DNA from: Clostridia bacterium | Lineage (GTDB): Bacteria; Bacillota; Clostridia; Oscillospirales; CAG-272 | Direction: 5' to 3' | Length of the DNA: 34,281 bases | Assembly: GCA_017407225.1 (NCBI GenBank) | Contig: JAFQWY010000148.1 | Location: 1 to 34,281 of the forward strand | In this document: piece by piece, positions 16,166 to 24,486 of the stretch | How the letters are laid out: the number at the start of each line of letters is the position of its first letter | Position numbering within the stretch: position 1 is the stretch's first letter | Notes under the pieces: model-generated | Databases searched by the model: none | The model's input: only the letters and a program-made list of their open reading frames with translations | Told to the model about the DNA's origin: nothing | Made by a program: the position numbers and the translations under genes

Positions 16166-18583
16166 TTATCCGGCGGAAACGGAGTTTTCCATCTCCTCCG
16201 CCCATCTCACAGTTTCCATGGCATCCTTCGCGTACTTGTCGGCACCCATGCGTTCCGCGGTATCGGCAGTCAGAACGGCTCCTCCTACCACGATTTTACA
16301 CCACGGTGCACGCTTTCTCAGCAGCTTCACTGTCTCCTCCATGGCGGGAACGGTAGTGGTCATCAGGGCACTCAGTCCAACGAAGGGCGCATGAATCCGT
16401 ACCGCTTCGTCGGCGATCACTTCCGGCGGCACATCCCGTCCCAGATCGGTAACGGCAAATCCGTAGTTTTCCAGAATCAGCTTTACGATGTTCTTGCCGA
16501 TGTCGTGAATGTCCCCCTTGACGGTGGCAATCACAAAGGCGGAACGGATGGCGGAGGATGCGGTCAGCTTTTCCTTGATTTTCTCAAAAGCGGATTTTGC
16601 GGCCTCTGCACTCATCAGCAGCTGGGGGAGGTAAACGGTCTTTGCTTCAAATCCACGTCCCACATTGTCAAGTGCGGGGATGATCTCGTTCTGCACCACG
16701 GAAAGGGGGGCGGCAGATACCAGCAGATCTTCCGTGAGCGATGCGGCACGCTCCTTCAGCCCCTTCTCGATGGCCTTCTGCAGCTCGGATCGGGTCTCTT
16801 CCGGCTTGATCTCCGGTTTTGCGGGATTCACCGCCGCAGTCTGAGCCGGTACAAAAGCGGAGGCAAAGGCAATGTAATCTCCGCAGTTTTCATCCAGGGC
16901 ATGGAGGGCGCGGTAGCTGTGGTATGTCTTCAGCATGTCGGCGGAATAGGGATTGAGAATCGCCGCAGACAGCCCGCGCTCCAGTGCCATGGCAAAGAAC
17001 GTGGAGTTGATCAGATCCCGCTGGGGCAGACCGAAGGAGATATTGGACACGCCAAGGGAGGTATGGCATCCCAGACGGTGACGGATTTCATCCAGGGTAT
17101 CTACCGTCGTCATCGCGGACTTCGGGGATGCACTGATGGTCATGGCGAGGGTGTCGAAGATGATGTCGTCTTTGGAAATGCCGTATTTTCCGGCTTCCGC
17201 GAGGATTTTTTCAGCAATTGCCACCCGTCCTTCCGCGGTTTCGGGGATTCCGTCCTCGTCCAGGGTCAGGGCAATAGCGCATCCGCCGTATTTTTTCATC
17301 AGCGGGAAGATGGCATCCATACTTTCCTGCTTGCCGCTGACGGAATTGATCAGTGCCTTGCCGTTGTACCGTCGGAGAGCGGATTCCATGGCGGCGGGAT
17401 CGGAGGTATCAATCTGCAGGGGAAGATCGGTGACCGCCTGCAGTTCGGTGACGGCTTCCGTGAGCATGGAAACCTCGTCAATCTCCGGCAGTCCCACGTT
17501 TACGTCAAGAATGTGCACACCCTTTTCCGCCTGCATCAGACCTTCATTCAGGATATAGCCGATATCGTGCTCCGCAAGAGCCTGCTTGAACCGCTTCTTG
17601 CCCGTGGGGTTGATCCGCTCGCCGATGAGGACGGGATTTTCCCCGAATTCAACGACATGGGTGTAGGAAGACACCACGGTTCGATGCTTTTCCGTCACGG
17701 GAACGGGGGCCAAAGAGCGGATTTTCTCCGTCAGTGCGCGGATATAGTCGGGGGTAGTGCCGCAGCATCCGCCGATGACACGTACACCGCTTCTCACCAT
17801 GGCGTACACATCTTCGGCAAATTCTTCGGGTGTTACATCGTATACGGTATCGCCGCAGTCCGCGCAGACATGGGGCAGTCCGGCGTTGGGCTGAACCATC
17901 ACGGGAACGGAGGAATACTTCAGATATTCATCCGCAATGGGAGAGAGCTGCTTCGGACCCAGGGAGCAGTTGACTCCGATTACATCCGCGCCCATGGATT
18001 CCAGAAGCGCGGTCATGGCAGCGGGATCCGCTCCGGTCATGAGCTTGCCGTCCTCGGAGTAGGCATTGGTGACGAACACGGGCAGGGTGCTGTTTTCCTT
18101 TGCGGCAAGAAGGGCTGCTTTGGTCTCATAGCTGTCGTTCATGGTTTCGATGAGAATCAGATCCGCACCGTATTTCACGCCCAGCTTCACGGTTTCGGCA
18201 AATACCGCCGCGGCATCCTCGAAATCAAGGTCGCCGAGAGGCTTGAGCATCCGTCCGGTGGGACCGATGTCCAGTGCCACGAACTTGGGCTGTGCGGTTT
18301 CGGACAGGACAATGGCAGATCTCGCGTTCTCTACGGCACAGCGGACGATTTCATCCAGCTCGTCTGCGGAAAACTTCAGGCAGTTTGCGCCGAAGGTATT
18401 GGTGGTGGCGACATTTGCCCCTGCCGCGAAATAGTCCGTGTGGATTTTCCGCAGAACCTCCGGGTGAGCGGCATTCCATCTCTCCGGCAGTTCTCCGGGC
18501 GTCAGTCCTTCCTTTTGAAGAAGCGTACCCATACCGCCGTCGAAGACGAGAAAGTGATTTTTGATATATTCAAGTACATTCAT
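16166..18583 (-). CDS. metH: Cobalamin-dependent methionine synthase core (homocysteine, folate and B12 domains)
   Basis: An 805-aa enzyme that moves the methyl group of 5-methyltetrahydrofolate to homocysteine through cobalamin. Residues about 1-290 are the homocysteine domain with zinc ligands C206 (GVNCSLGP) and C273/C274 (GGCCGTTPDY). Residues about 315-580 are the pterin-binding barrel (LIGERINPTGKKRF, ILDVNVGLPEID, LINSVSGK). Residues about 595-800 are the B12 cap and Rossmann domain with DIHDIGKNIV, where H693 is the cobalt ligand, and VVGGAVLTADTAERMGAD. E. coli MetH is about 1227 aa; the missing part is the SAM-binding reactivation domain, which is encoded separately just upstream. 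Third gene of the metF operon; AAGGA precedes the ATG by 10 nt. Confidence 0.96.
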   Translation of the reverse strand: MNVLEYIKNHFLVFDGGMGTLLQKEGLTPGELPERWNAAHPEVLRKIHTDYFAAGANVATTNTFGANCLKFSADELDEIVRCAVENARSAIVLSETAQPKFVALDIGPTGRMLKPLGDLDFEDAAAVFAETVKLGVKYGADLILIETMNDSYETKAALLAAKENSTLPVFVTNAYSEDGKLMTGADPAAMTALLESMGADVIGVNCSLGPKQLSPIADEYLKYSSVPVMVQPNAGLPHVCADCGDTVYDVTPEEFAEDVYAMVRSGVRVIGGCCGTTPDYIRALTEKIRSLAPVPVTEKHRTVVSSYTHVVEFGENPVLIGERINPTGKKRFKQALAEHDIGYILNEGLMQAEKGVHILDVNVGLPEIDEVSMLTEAVTELQAVTDLPLQIDTSDPAAMESALRRYNGKALINSVSGKQESMDAIFPLMKKYGGCAIALTLDEDGIPETAEGRVAIAEKILAEAGKYGISKDDIIFDTLAMTISASPKSAMTTVDTLDEIRHRLGCHTSLGVSNISFGLPQRDLINSTFFAMALERGLSAAILNPYSADMLKTYHSYRALHALDENCGDYIAFASAFVPAQTAAVNPAKPEIKPEETRSELQKAIEKGLKERAASLTEDLLVSAAPLSVVQNEIIPALDNVGRGFEAKTVYLPQLLMSAEAAKSAFEKIKEKLTASSAIRSAFVIATVKGDIHDIGKNIVKLILENYGFAVTDLGRDVPPEVIADEAVRIHAPFVGLSALMTTTVPAMEETVKLLRKRAPWCKIVVGGAVLTADTAERMGADKYAKDAMETVRWAEEMENSVSAG

Positions 18584-18596
18584 GATTCGATGTTCC

Positions 18597-19172
18597 TTAT
18601 GCTTTGATTCCCATGATCGCTGTGACGGATTTGGACGGCGTCATGAGCAGACTTTCGTTCAGGGTCAGCCCGATTTTCCGGGGGCAGTCCAGGACGGAGA
18701 GGATCTCCCTCTGCAGATCCAGCGGCAGATCGCCGTAGCCTGGGCTGAACCGGGGGCGGGTATTCTCAAATTCCCCGCAGAACAGGTCACACAGGGCTTC
18801 GATCCGCTCGTTTCCGACGGATTCCAGAAACAGCGCCTTTACCGGGGAGATTCTGCTGTATTTCTGTGCCAGTCTGTCGGGGGCAATCCCCACGGTGGCG
18901 GCAAAGAGGACGATCCGGTTGCAGCCCCGCAGATTCTTCGCCAGATCCGATGAGTTCACCCGAGCAAAAATCAGATCAAGGGCTTCGCTGTCACGGATTA
19001 CAGGATACTCCGCCCACACCGTACGGTAGGTCAGGGACGGCAGAAGCTCGGCGAGACACTGATCCAGCAGGGCGTTTTCCGTCTCTGACGGGTTGCCGGC
19101 ACGGGCGTATCGGAAGACTTCACGACGGTTCACCGGCGGCAGATCGGCTGAGGTATAAAGCTGTACGTTCAT
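18597..19172 (-). CDS. Methionine synthase activation-domain protein (stand-alone)
   Basis: A 191-aa protein matching the SAM-binding reactivation domain of MetH. The key motif is RFSPGYGDLPL (R141, G145, Y146), the R-x3-G-Y signature of that domain. In full-length MetH this domain allows reductive methylation of cob(II)alamin that has been oxidised by accident; here it must work in trans on the shorter MetH encoded immediately downstream (13 nt gap). Its ATG overlaps the metF stop by 4 nt. About 190 residues is shorter than the roughly 330-residue C-terminal domain of E. coli MetH, so part of that fold is lost or reduced. Split arrangements of this type are known in Thermotoga and some Clostridia. 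Confidence 0.85.
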   Translation of the reverse strand: MNVQLYTSADLPPVNRREVFRYARAGNPSETENALLDQCLAELLPSLTYRTVWAEYPVIRDSEALDLIFARVNSSDLAKNLRGCNRIVLFAATVGIAPDRLAQKYSRISPVKALFLESVGNERIEALCDLFCGEFENTRPRFSPGYGDLPLDLQREILSVLDCPRKIGLTLNESLLMTPSKSVTAIMGIKA

Positions 19173-20044
19173 CTGATGATTTCCGACAAATTGGACTGGA
19201 TTTTTTCAGCCACATCGGGCTTGTTCATGGAGTAAACATGGACGTTTTTGATGCCGTTTGCGTACAGGTCGATGATCTGGTCAAGGGCATAGACGATACC
19301 GGCCTGCTTCATGGCATCGGGGCTGGAGCCGTATTTGTCCACAAGGGATTTGAACCGCTGGGGCATGAAGGAGCCGGACAGCTTGACGGCACGTTCCACC
19401 TGCTTGGCGTTGGTGATGGGCATGATGCCGGGGATAATGGGGACAGTGATGCCGGCCTCCCGGATTTTATACAGGAAATTATACAGCAGATTGTTGTCGA
19501 AGAACATCTGCGTGGTCAGGAATTCGCATCCCGCATCCACTTTTTCTTTCAGATAGAGGATATCTTCCTTCTGGTTCGCGCTTTCCGGGTGAATTTCCGG
19601 ATAGCAGGCACCGCCGATGCAGAAATCCGCACCGGATTCTTTCAGCTCATGAACCAGATCCACGGCGTGGCGGTAGGTCCACTTACTGCGGTCGGCGTTT
19701 TCCATTTCGGGAGTCAGATCGCCGCGGAGTGCCATCACATTCTCGATTCCGGCGTTTTTCATGTCCTCGATTCTGGCGTGAACGGTCTCACGGGTGGAGG
19801 AAACGCAGGTCAGATGGGCAAGGGTGGGGACGCCGTAGGTCTGCTTGATGTTTTTTGCAATCTCAAGGGTATACCGGCTGGTTCCGCCGCCCGCACCGTA
19901 GGTCACGCTGACAAAGGACGGATTCAGCTGAGCGATTTCCTCGGTTGCTTCCCTGACGGAAGAGAAGGCGGTGTCGGTTTTCGGAGGGAATACCTCAAAG
20001 GAGAGGGAGCATTTGTCCTGCTTCAGAAGTTCAGAAAGTTTCAT
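19169..20044 (-). CDS. metF: Methylenetetrahydrofolate reductase
   Basis: A 291-aa flavoenzyme (TIM barrel) that reduces 5,10-methylene- to 5-methyltetrahydrofolate, the methyl donor used by the downstream methionine synthase. Signature stretches are SFEVFPPK, SVTYGAGGGTSRYT, VMALRGDLTP, FCIGGACYPEIHPE, TTQMFFDN and PGIMPITNAKQ. Length matches bacterial MetF (about 290-300 aa). It begins the operon; its stop overlaps the next ATG by 4 nt. The ribosome site is weak (CGGATG about 8 nt upstream), and the predicted leader is only about 27 nt, too short for a riboswitch. Confidence 0.96.
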   Translation of the reverse strand: MKLSELLKQDKCSLSFEVFPPKTDTAFSSVREATEEIAQLNPSFVSVTYGAGGGTSRYTLEIAKNIKQTYGVPTLAHLTCVSSTRETVHARIEDMKNAGIENVMALRGDLTPEMENADRSKWTYRHAVDLVHELKESGADFCIGGACYPEIHPESANQKEDILYLKEKVDAGCEFLTTQMFFDNNLLYNFLYKIREAGITVPIIPGIMPITNAKQVERAVKLSGSFMPQRFKSLVDKYGSSPDAMKQAGIVYALDQIIDLYANGIKNVHVYSMNKPDVAEKIQSNLSEIIR

Positions 20045-20077
20045 AATTATACATCCGATATAAATAATTTACCTTAT

Positions 20078-20107
20078 ATTATAACTCGGATCATAGGTCA
20101 AAATCAA
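20078..20107 (-). promoter_or_regulatory. Promoter of the metF-metH operon
   Basis: Minus strand TTGATT, 18 bp, TATAAT. An overlapping alternative is TTGACC, 17 bp, TATAAG a few bases on. Either puts the start of transcription within about 30 nt of the metF ATG. Confidence 0.65.
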
Positions 20108-20119
20108 GGGTTTCAGCGT

Positions 20120-20157
20120 AAAAAAACGGCGGAAGACCGCAAAAACAATCTCCGCCG
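20120..20157 (-). terminator. Terminator of the M42 peptidase gene
   Basis: On the minus strand CGGCGGA pairs with TCCGCCG and runs into seven T. It lies about 40 nt after the peptidase stop and separates it from the metF operon. Confidence 0.85.
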
Positions 20158-20195
20158 ATTTATTATTTATTCAATATTCTTTCTTCTTTATTCTT

Positions 20196-21230
20196 TCAGA
20201 CATTCAGGTATCCCTTGAGCACCTTCAGGGTATTTTCCACGCCGTCCATGTGGGAGCGTTCGTAGCCGTGGCTTGCGTATACGCCGGGACCGATCAGACC
20301 GTGACGGATATCCCAGCCGCCGCGGAGGGTTGCTTCCACGTCGGAGCCGTAGGAGGCGTAAACGTCGATGGCATAATCCGCGCTTTCCTTCTTTGCCGCT
20401 TCGATCAGGCCGGAGATCATGTCATAGTTGTAGGGACCGCCGGCATCCTTGGCGCAGATGGAAACCTTTCGTTCGGTGCAGGACAGACCGTCGCCCACGC
20501 AACCCATGTCGATGGCAAGACCTTCGGTAACGCCTGCCGGTAAGGATGCGGATCCGCCGTGACCAACTTCTTCGTAAACGGTGATGTGTACATAAACCCT
20601 GCGCTCGGGGGTGATGCCGTTGTCGTTCAGGTACTTTGCCATACCGAGGATGATGCCCACGGACAGCTTGTCGTCAAGGAAGCGGCTCTTGATGTAACCG
20701 GATTCCATGATCTTTGTGCGGGGTTCGAAGCATACGAAGTCTCCCACTTCGATGCCCAGCGCACGGGTATCGGCAGCGGAGCGCACATCCTCGTCCAGAA
20801 CCACTTCAAGGGTGTTGAAGTTCCGGGCAGTGGAGGAGTAGCTGGTGTTTACATGGGTGGAGGCGTTGCAGAGCTGGTAGGTGCCCTCGATCACTCTGCC
20901 GTCCCTGGTGTGAACGCGGACGGTTTCGGTTTCGGTGTTTTCCGTCTTCAGACCGCCGAGGGGAACGATTTTCAGGCGTCCGCTTCCCTTGATTTCGTTG
21001 ACGATGCCGCCGAGGGTGTCAATGTGCGCTTCCACGAAGAGGGCGTTGTTTTCGTCCTTTCCGCCCAGATCGATGAGAACGCCGCCCTTGTTGGTGAATT
21101 CCGCTTTGTATCCAAGGGATTCGAATGCGGACTTTGTCCATGCCGCCGCTTCCCTGGTGTATCCGGTGGGGCTGTCGATGGCGAGAAGCTCCACGGCTTT
21201 GTCAACGGCATACTTGGTGTATTCTTTCAT
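20196..21230 (-). CDS. M42 family metallopeptidase (aminopeptidase)
   Basis: A 344-aa two-metal aminopeptidase of the glutamyl aminopeptidase/tetrahedral aminopeptidase group, which trims peptides in the cytosol as large oligomers. Metal-site and catalytic motifs are in order: EAHIDTLGG (H69, D71), SRFLDDKLSVG (bridging Asp), VYEEVGHGG (catalytic Glu and ligand Glu), AIDMGCVGDG, and SHGYERSHMDGV near the C-terminus for the last His ligand. Length fits the family (about 340-360). AGGAGAAC lies just before the ATG, with its own promoter. It is probably a housekeeping gene, not linked in function to its neighbours. Confidence 0.92.
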   Translation of the reverse strand: MKEYTKYAVDKAVELLAIDSPTGYTREAAAWTKSAFESLGYKAEFTNKGGVLIDLGGKDENNALFVEAHIDTLGGIVNEIKGSGRLKIVPLGGLKTENTETETVRVHTRDGRVIEGTYQLCNASTHVNTSYSSTARNFNTLEVVLDEDVRSAADTRALGIEVGDFVCFEPRTKIMESGYIKSRFLDDKLSVGIILGMAKYLNDNGITPERRVYVHITVYEEVGHGGSASLPAGVTEGLAIDMGCVGDGLSCTERKVSICAKDAGGPYNYDMISGLIEAAKKESADYAIDVYASYGSDVEATLRGGWDIRHGLIGPGVYASHGYERSHMDGVENTLKVLKGYLNV

Positions 21231-21265
21231 GCTGTTCTCCTGTGATGAAAAATTTATTTTTTAAT

Positions 21266-21294
21266 ACTATACTATATCAGTACGGTAAAGTCAA
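21266..21294 (-). promoter_or_regulatory. Sigma-A promoter of the M42 peptidase gene
   Basis: Minus strand TTGACT, 17 bp, TATAGT. A second TATAGT directly upstream forms a tandem copy but would leave only 12 bp of spacing. Confidence 0.75.
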
Positions 21295-21317
21295 GGGGAT
21301 TGCCGGATTTTCTCCCG

Positions 21318-22352
21318 TCACGGTTTTACGGCAGCTTTGATGCACCCGTCTTCACGGGAAGCGAAAATCCGGTAGCCTTCTTCGATGTTTTCCAGGGAAA
21401 CGGTGTGGGTGATCAGGGGTGTGGTGTCGATTTTACCTTCCGCGATGAGACGGAGGGTTTCTTCGCAGTCGCAGCCGTCCACGCCGCCGGTTTTGAAGGT
21501 GAGATTCTTACCGTACATGGAGGGAAGGGGCAGAATCTGAGGCTCATCGTACAGGGCCACCACGGTGACAATTCCGTTGGGACGGGCACATTTCCACGCG
21601 GTTTCAAAGGTGGAAGAGCTGCCTGCCGCCTCCAGAACCACATCCGCACCGCCGTGATCGCTGTGTTCCATGGTGTACGCATAAACTTCGTCGGGGGTAA
21701 CTGCATGAACGGAAGGATAATGCTTCTTCACGAAATTCCGGCGGTGTTCATCCGGTTCGCTGACGATGATTCGCCGGGGATTTTTCAGCATGACGCAGAG
21801 CAGGGTGCAGATGCCCGTGGGACCGGCTCCCAGAATGAGTACGGTGTCCTCCGGGGTGATTTCCGAGATCCGTGCCGCCCAGTAACCGGTAGCGAGAACA
21901 TCACCGACCAGGAGCGCCGCTTCGTCGGAAACGGAATCCGGGATCCGGTTCAGACCGGTGTCGGCAAAGGGAACCCGGACATATTCGGCCTGCCCTCCGT
22001 CGATGCGGCATCCCAGTGCCCATCCGCCGTGTTCGTGGATGCAGTTGTTGACATATCCGTGACGGCAGAACCAGCATTCACCGCAGAAAGTCTCCACGTT
22101 GACGGTGACACGGTCTCCGGGGCTGACATGGGTGACGGCGCTGCCCGTTTCTTCCACGATGCCCACCATCTCATGCCCCACAGTGATTCCGACCTGTGCA
22201 CGGGGAACGGAGCCGTGGAGGATGTGAAGGTCACTGGAGCAGATGCTGGCAAGGGTCACGCGGACGATGGCGTCCCTCGGATGGAGCAGGACGGGCTTCG
22301 GTTTTTCGGTAAGGGCAAATCTGCCGGGGGATGTATAGGTGTATGTAAGCAT
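21318..22352 (-). CDS. Zinc-dependent medium-chain alcohol/polyol dehydrogenase
   Basis: A 344-aa member of the medium-chain dehydrogenase family. Catalytic zinc ligands are C38 (SICSSDLH) with H60/E61 (GHEMVG); structural zinc is bound by the four cysteines in CGECWFCRHGYVNNC (C90, C93, C96, C104). The nucleotide-binding loop is LGAGPTG (175-180), and an acidic residue after the second strand (SEP, E199) favours NAD over NADP. Such proteins oxidise sugar alcohols, threonine or other secondary alcohols; with so many glycosidases nearby a polyol or sugar substrate is reasonable but not proved. AGAGG precedes the ATG by 7 nt. No terminator is obvious between it and the M42 gene. Confidence 0.9.
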   Translation of the reverse strand: MLTYTYTSPGRFALTEKPKPVLLHPRDAIVRVTLASICSSDLHILHGSVPRAQVGITVGHEMVGIVEETGSAVTHVSPGDRVTVNVETFCGECWFCRHGYVNNCIHEHGGWALGCRIDGGQAEYVRVPFADTGLNRIPDSVSDEAALLVGDVLATGYWAARISEITPEDTVLILGAGPTGICTLLCVMLKNPRRIIVSEPDEHRRNFVKKHYPSVHAVTPDEVYAYTMEHSDHGGADVVLEAAGSSSTFETAWKCARPNGIVTVVALYDEPQILPLPSMYGKNLTFKTGGVDGCDCEETLRLIAEGKIDTTPLITHTVSLENIEEGYRIFASREDGCIKAAVKP

Positions 22353-22393
22353 AATATACCTCTGAAACAGGATGAGATGCAGTATCTGAGGAA

Positions 22394-22422
22394 AGTATAG
22401 CCGAAAAAAATGTGATTGTCAA
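22394..22422 (-). promoter_or_regulatory. Sigma-A promoter of the alcohol dehydrogenase gene
   Basis: Minus strand TTGACA, 17 bp, TATACT. It is back to back with the promoter of the metallo-beta-lactamase-fold lipoprotein; the two -35 elements are about 15 bp apart. Confidence 0.85.
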
Positions 22423-22436
22423 TAGCCTTCAGAATC

Positions 22437-22465
22437 TTGCAAAGCAGGACGGAATGTGGTAAAAT
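22437..22465 (+). promoter_or_regulatory. Promoter of the metallo-beta-lactamase-fold lipoprotein gene
   Basis: TTGCAA, 17 bp, TAAAAT, with TGTGG before the -10. The transcription start would fall inside the palindrome at 22465-22479. Confidence 0.7.
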
Positions 22466-22479
22466 GATGACAGTCATCA
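22465..22479. promoter_or_regulatory. Palindromic candidate operator over the transcription start
   Basis: TGATGAC-A-GTCATCA is a perfect 7-bp inverted repeat around one base. It begins at the last base of the -10 and covers the expected +1 position, the classic place for a repressor. No regulator gene lies beside it, so the binding protein is unknown. Confidence 0.5.
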
Positions 22480-22500
22480 CTGGAATTTTGCGAGGTAATT

Positions 22501-24330
22501 ATGAGAATTTCAAAACTGCTGACCGCTGTTCTTGCTGCCGGACTGCTTCTCTGCGGCTGTCAGAATGCGCCCGAACCGGCGGATACAACCGAAGACACTG
22601 CGGCGGAAACCGTCGTGGAAGAAGCGGGCGAGCTCTGCCTGTTCGAGAACGGCGCGGGGCTGTATAAGTTTGTCCGTCCCGATGAATGCAGCAATGATGT
22701 AACCGATACGGCGACTCTCGGCTGGCGTCTGATCAAGGATACCTATGGCTGTGAAGTGAAGATTACCACCGACTGGGTGAAGAAAAATGCGCCAATTCCC
22801 ACGGACACGCCCGAAATTCTCATCGGTGCCACCAACCGTGCCGAATCCGCGGAACTGGCGGCAAGTCTCAATGCTACCAGCTACCGGGTCAAGTGCATGA
22901 ACAACAGAATCGTCATCGTCGGCGCCAAGGACTGGATGCTGCAGCCCGCCATGGAAGCGCTGGTTGCGGCTCTGAGTGTGGACGAAAACGGACGGGGCAC
23001 TGTTCCGGACAATCTGGATCTGACCTATGACTTCGCGGACGGCGCACGTCCCGGATGGCTCCTGAACGATGTACCGTCCTACGACGACGGCGTGCTGTCC
23101 GAAACCTTTGCCAGAGAAACACTGGGATTCAAGAAGAAAAACGCCGCTTCCAAAGTGATGTGCGTCAGCAAGACCACCGGGGAAGAGTTTGAATCCTACA
23201 TTCAGAAGGTACGGGATGCCGGATTCACCGTGGTTCAGCGTGCCGACTGGGGTGTTCTCAGCGCATACCAGTGCGATAAGGACGAAATTTCCTTCTACGC
23301 ATACTATGCGGAAGGAACGGAAGAAGCCCGTATTGTACAGGAAAAATCCGACACCGTATCTCTGGAAGTCTTCAATTATACTTACGAAGCAAAGCCCGGC
23401 GAGACCAACGATGTATATCTGTTCGGCGTGATGATGGACCCGGACGGCATCGACTTTGCCTACAACGGCAATACCCGTCTCAACTGCGGTCAGATGCTGT
23501 TTATGAAGCTGGCTGACAACAGTCTGGTGATCATCGACGGCGGCGGTGTCCAGCAGATGAGTGACACGGCGGCGGAAGAATTCCTCCGTCTGGCCAGAGA
23601 AGCCACCGGTGTGCCGGAAGGGGAGAAGATGCGGATTGCCTGCTGGTTCATTACCCACCGTCACGGCGACCATTTCCAGGGCTTCAACCGGTTCATCACC
23701 AAGTACCACGATCAGTTTGAGATGGAGCGGATTCTGTACAATATCATCTCCACCGACGACGCTTTCACCAGAGTTACAACAACGGTATCCCGGTACTATC
23801 CCGACATTCTCTACCACAAGCCTCACACCGGCGAGACCGTACAGCTTGCCAATATCACCATGGATGTGATGTACACCCAGGAAGATCTGATGCATCCCAC
23901 CACGATGGAGTATAAGTCTTCCGACTTCAACGACAGCTGCACGGTGCTGAAGGTGAACTTTGACGGCAAAACCTTCATGATTCTCGGTGACATTTACGGA
24001 TCCGCCGAAACCACACTGCTCCAGTATTATCCCAGTGATATGCTGAAATCCGATGTGGTTCAGGTGTCCCACCACGGATGGAACTACATGCCCTCCCTGT
24101 ATGCGGCGATTGACGCGAAGATTGCCCTGTACCCCCAGTCCTCGGGCGGTGCGGAACGGGGTCTGTCCGGCGGAGCGGAGCGTGTTGTCATCGATATCCG
24201 GAAGAACTGCGATGAACTGTACTTCGCCGGTGACGAAACCGTAGGTGTACGGGTGGTTGACGGGGACGTGGAAGTGTTCTGCCGCTGTCCCGTGATCGGC
24301 TCCGACTACACCGGCTGGAGCTGGTATTGA
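22501..24330 (+). CDS. Lipoprotein with metallo-beta-lactamase fold, ComEC-like active site
   Basis: A 609-aa protein. Residues 1-20 are a lipoprotein signal peptide (Arg/Lys start, LTAVLAAGLLLCGC, lipidated Cys20), so it is anchored outside the membrane; an acidic Thr/Glu-rich linker follows. Residues about 40-320 contain no recognised domain. From about 325 to the end is a metallo-beta-lactamase fold: MLFMKLADNSLVIIDGG, WFITHRHGDHFQG (H386, H388, D390, H391), a metal-bridging Asp in MILGDIYGS (D497) and VVQVSHHGW (H524, H525), the last resembling the ComEC hydrolase domain. The enzyme could be a phosphodiesterase or another hydrolase; the substrate is unknown. A related gene without a signal peptide starts at 33562. 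The ribosome site GAGG is 6 nt before the ATG. Confidence 0.85.
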   Translation: MRISKLLTAVLAAGLLLCGCQNAPEPADTTEDTAAETVVEEAGELCLFENGAGLYKFVRPDECSNDVTDTATLGWRLIKDTYGCEVKITTDWVKKNAPIPTDTPEILIGATNRAESAELAASLNATSYRVKCMNNRIVIVGAKDWMLQPAMEALVAALSVDENGRGTVPDNLDLTYDFADGARPGWLLNDVPSYDDGVLSETFARETLGFKKKNAASKVMCVSKTTGEEFESYIQKVRDAGFTVVQRADWGVLSAYQCDKDEISFYAYYAEGTEEARIVQEKSDTVSLEVFNYTYEAKPGETNDVYLFGVMMDPDGIDFAYNGNTRLNCGQMLFMKLADNSLVIIDGGGVQQMSDTAAEEFLRLAREATGVPEGEKMRIACWFITHRHGDHFQGFNRFITKYHDQFEMERILYNIISTDDAFTRVTTTVSRYYPDILYHKPHTGETVQLANITMDVMYTQEDLMHPTTMEYKSSDFNDSCTVLKVNFDGKTFMILGDIYGSAETTLLQYYPSDMLKSDVVQVSHHGWNYMPSLYAAIDAKIALYPQSSGGAERGLSGGAERVVIDIRKNCDELYFAGDETVGVRVVDGDVEVFCRCPVIGSDYTGWSWY

Positions 24331-24365
24331 GCGGTATCCACGGCTTCCTAAACCAAAAACGGAAG

Positions 24366-24413
24366 GTGCTGCTGCATTATCGGAATTTATTCCCGAGTGC
24401 AGCAGTACTTTTT
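24366..24413 (+). terminator. Terminator of the metallo-beta-lactamase-fold lipoprotein gene
   Basis: GTGCTGCTGCA pairs with TGCAGCAGTAC (one G-U pair) around a 21-nt loop, followed by five T. Confidence 0.85.
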
Positions 24414-24423
24414 CGTCCCAGGC

Positions 24424-24452
24424 TGGAATTCTTCACAATTCTGTGGTATAAT
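24424..24452 (+). promoter_or_regulatory. Extended -10 promoter of the DUF4317 gene
   Basis: TGGTATAAT is a perfect extended -10; the -35 position reads TGGAAT and is weak. It lies about 35 nt upstream of the start codon. Confidence 0.65.
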
Positions 24453-24486
24453 GGCAGACACTGACGAAAACAACGGAGGAATATTT

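Noticed and set aside
16391-18607. A 738-codon open frame antisense to metH
   Set aside because: The metH protein on the other strand has all catalytic motifs. The antisense product is Gly/His/Val-rich with no motif, an expected by-product of strong G/C bias at the third codon position.
20045-20119. Possible SAM or cobalamin riboswitch before metF
   Set aside because: The predicted promoter leaves a leader of about 27 nt, too short for either riboswitch, and no conserved core was seen.
22510-24075. A 521-codon open frame antisense to the lipoprotein gene
   Set aside because: The plus-strand frame has a signal peptide, lipobox and metal motif. The antisense frame has none.
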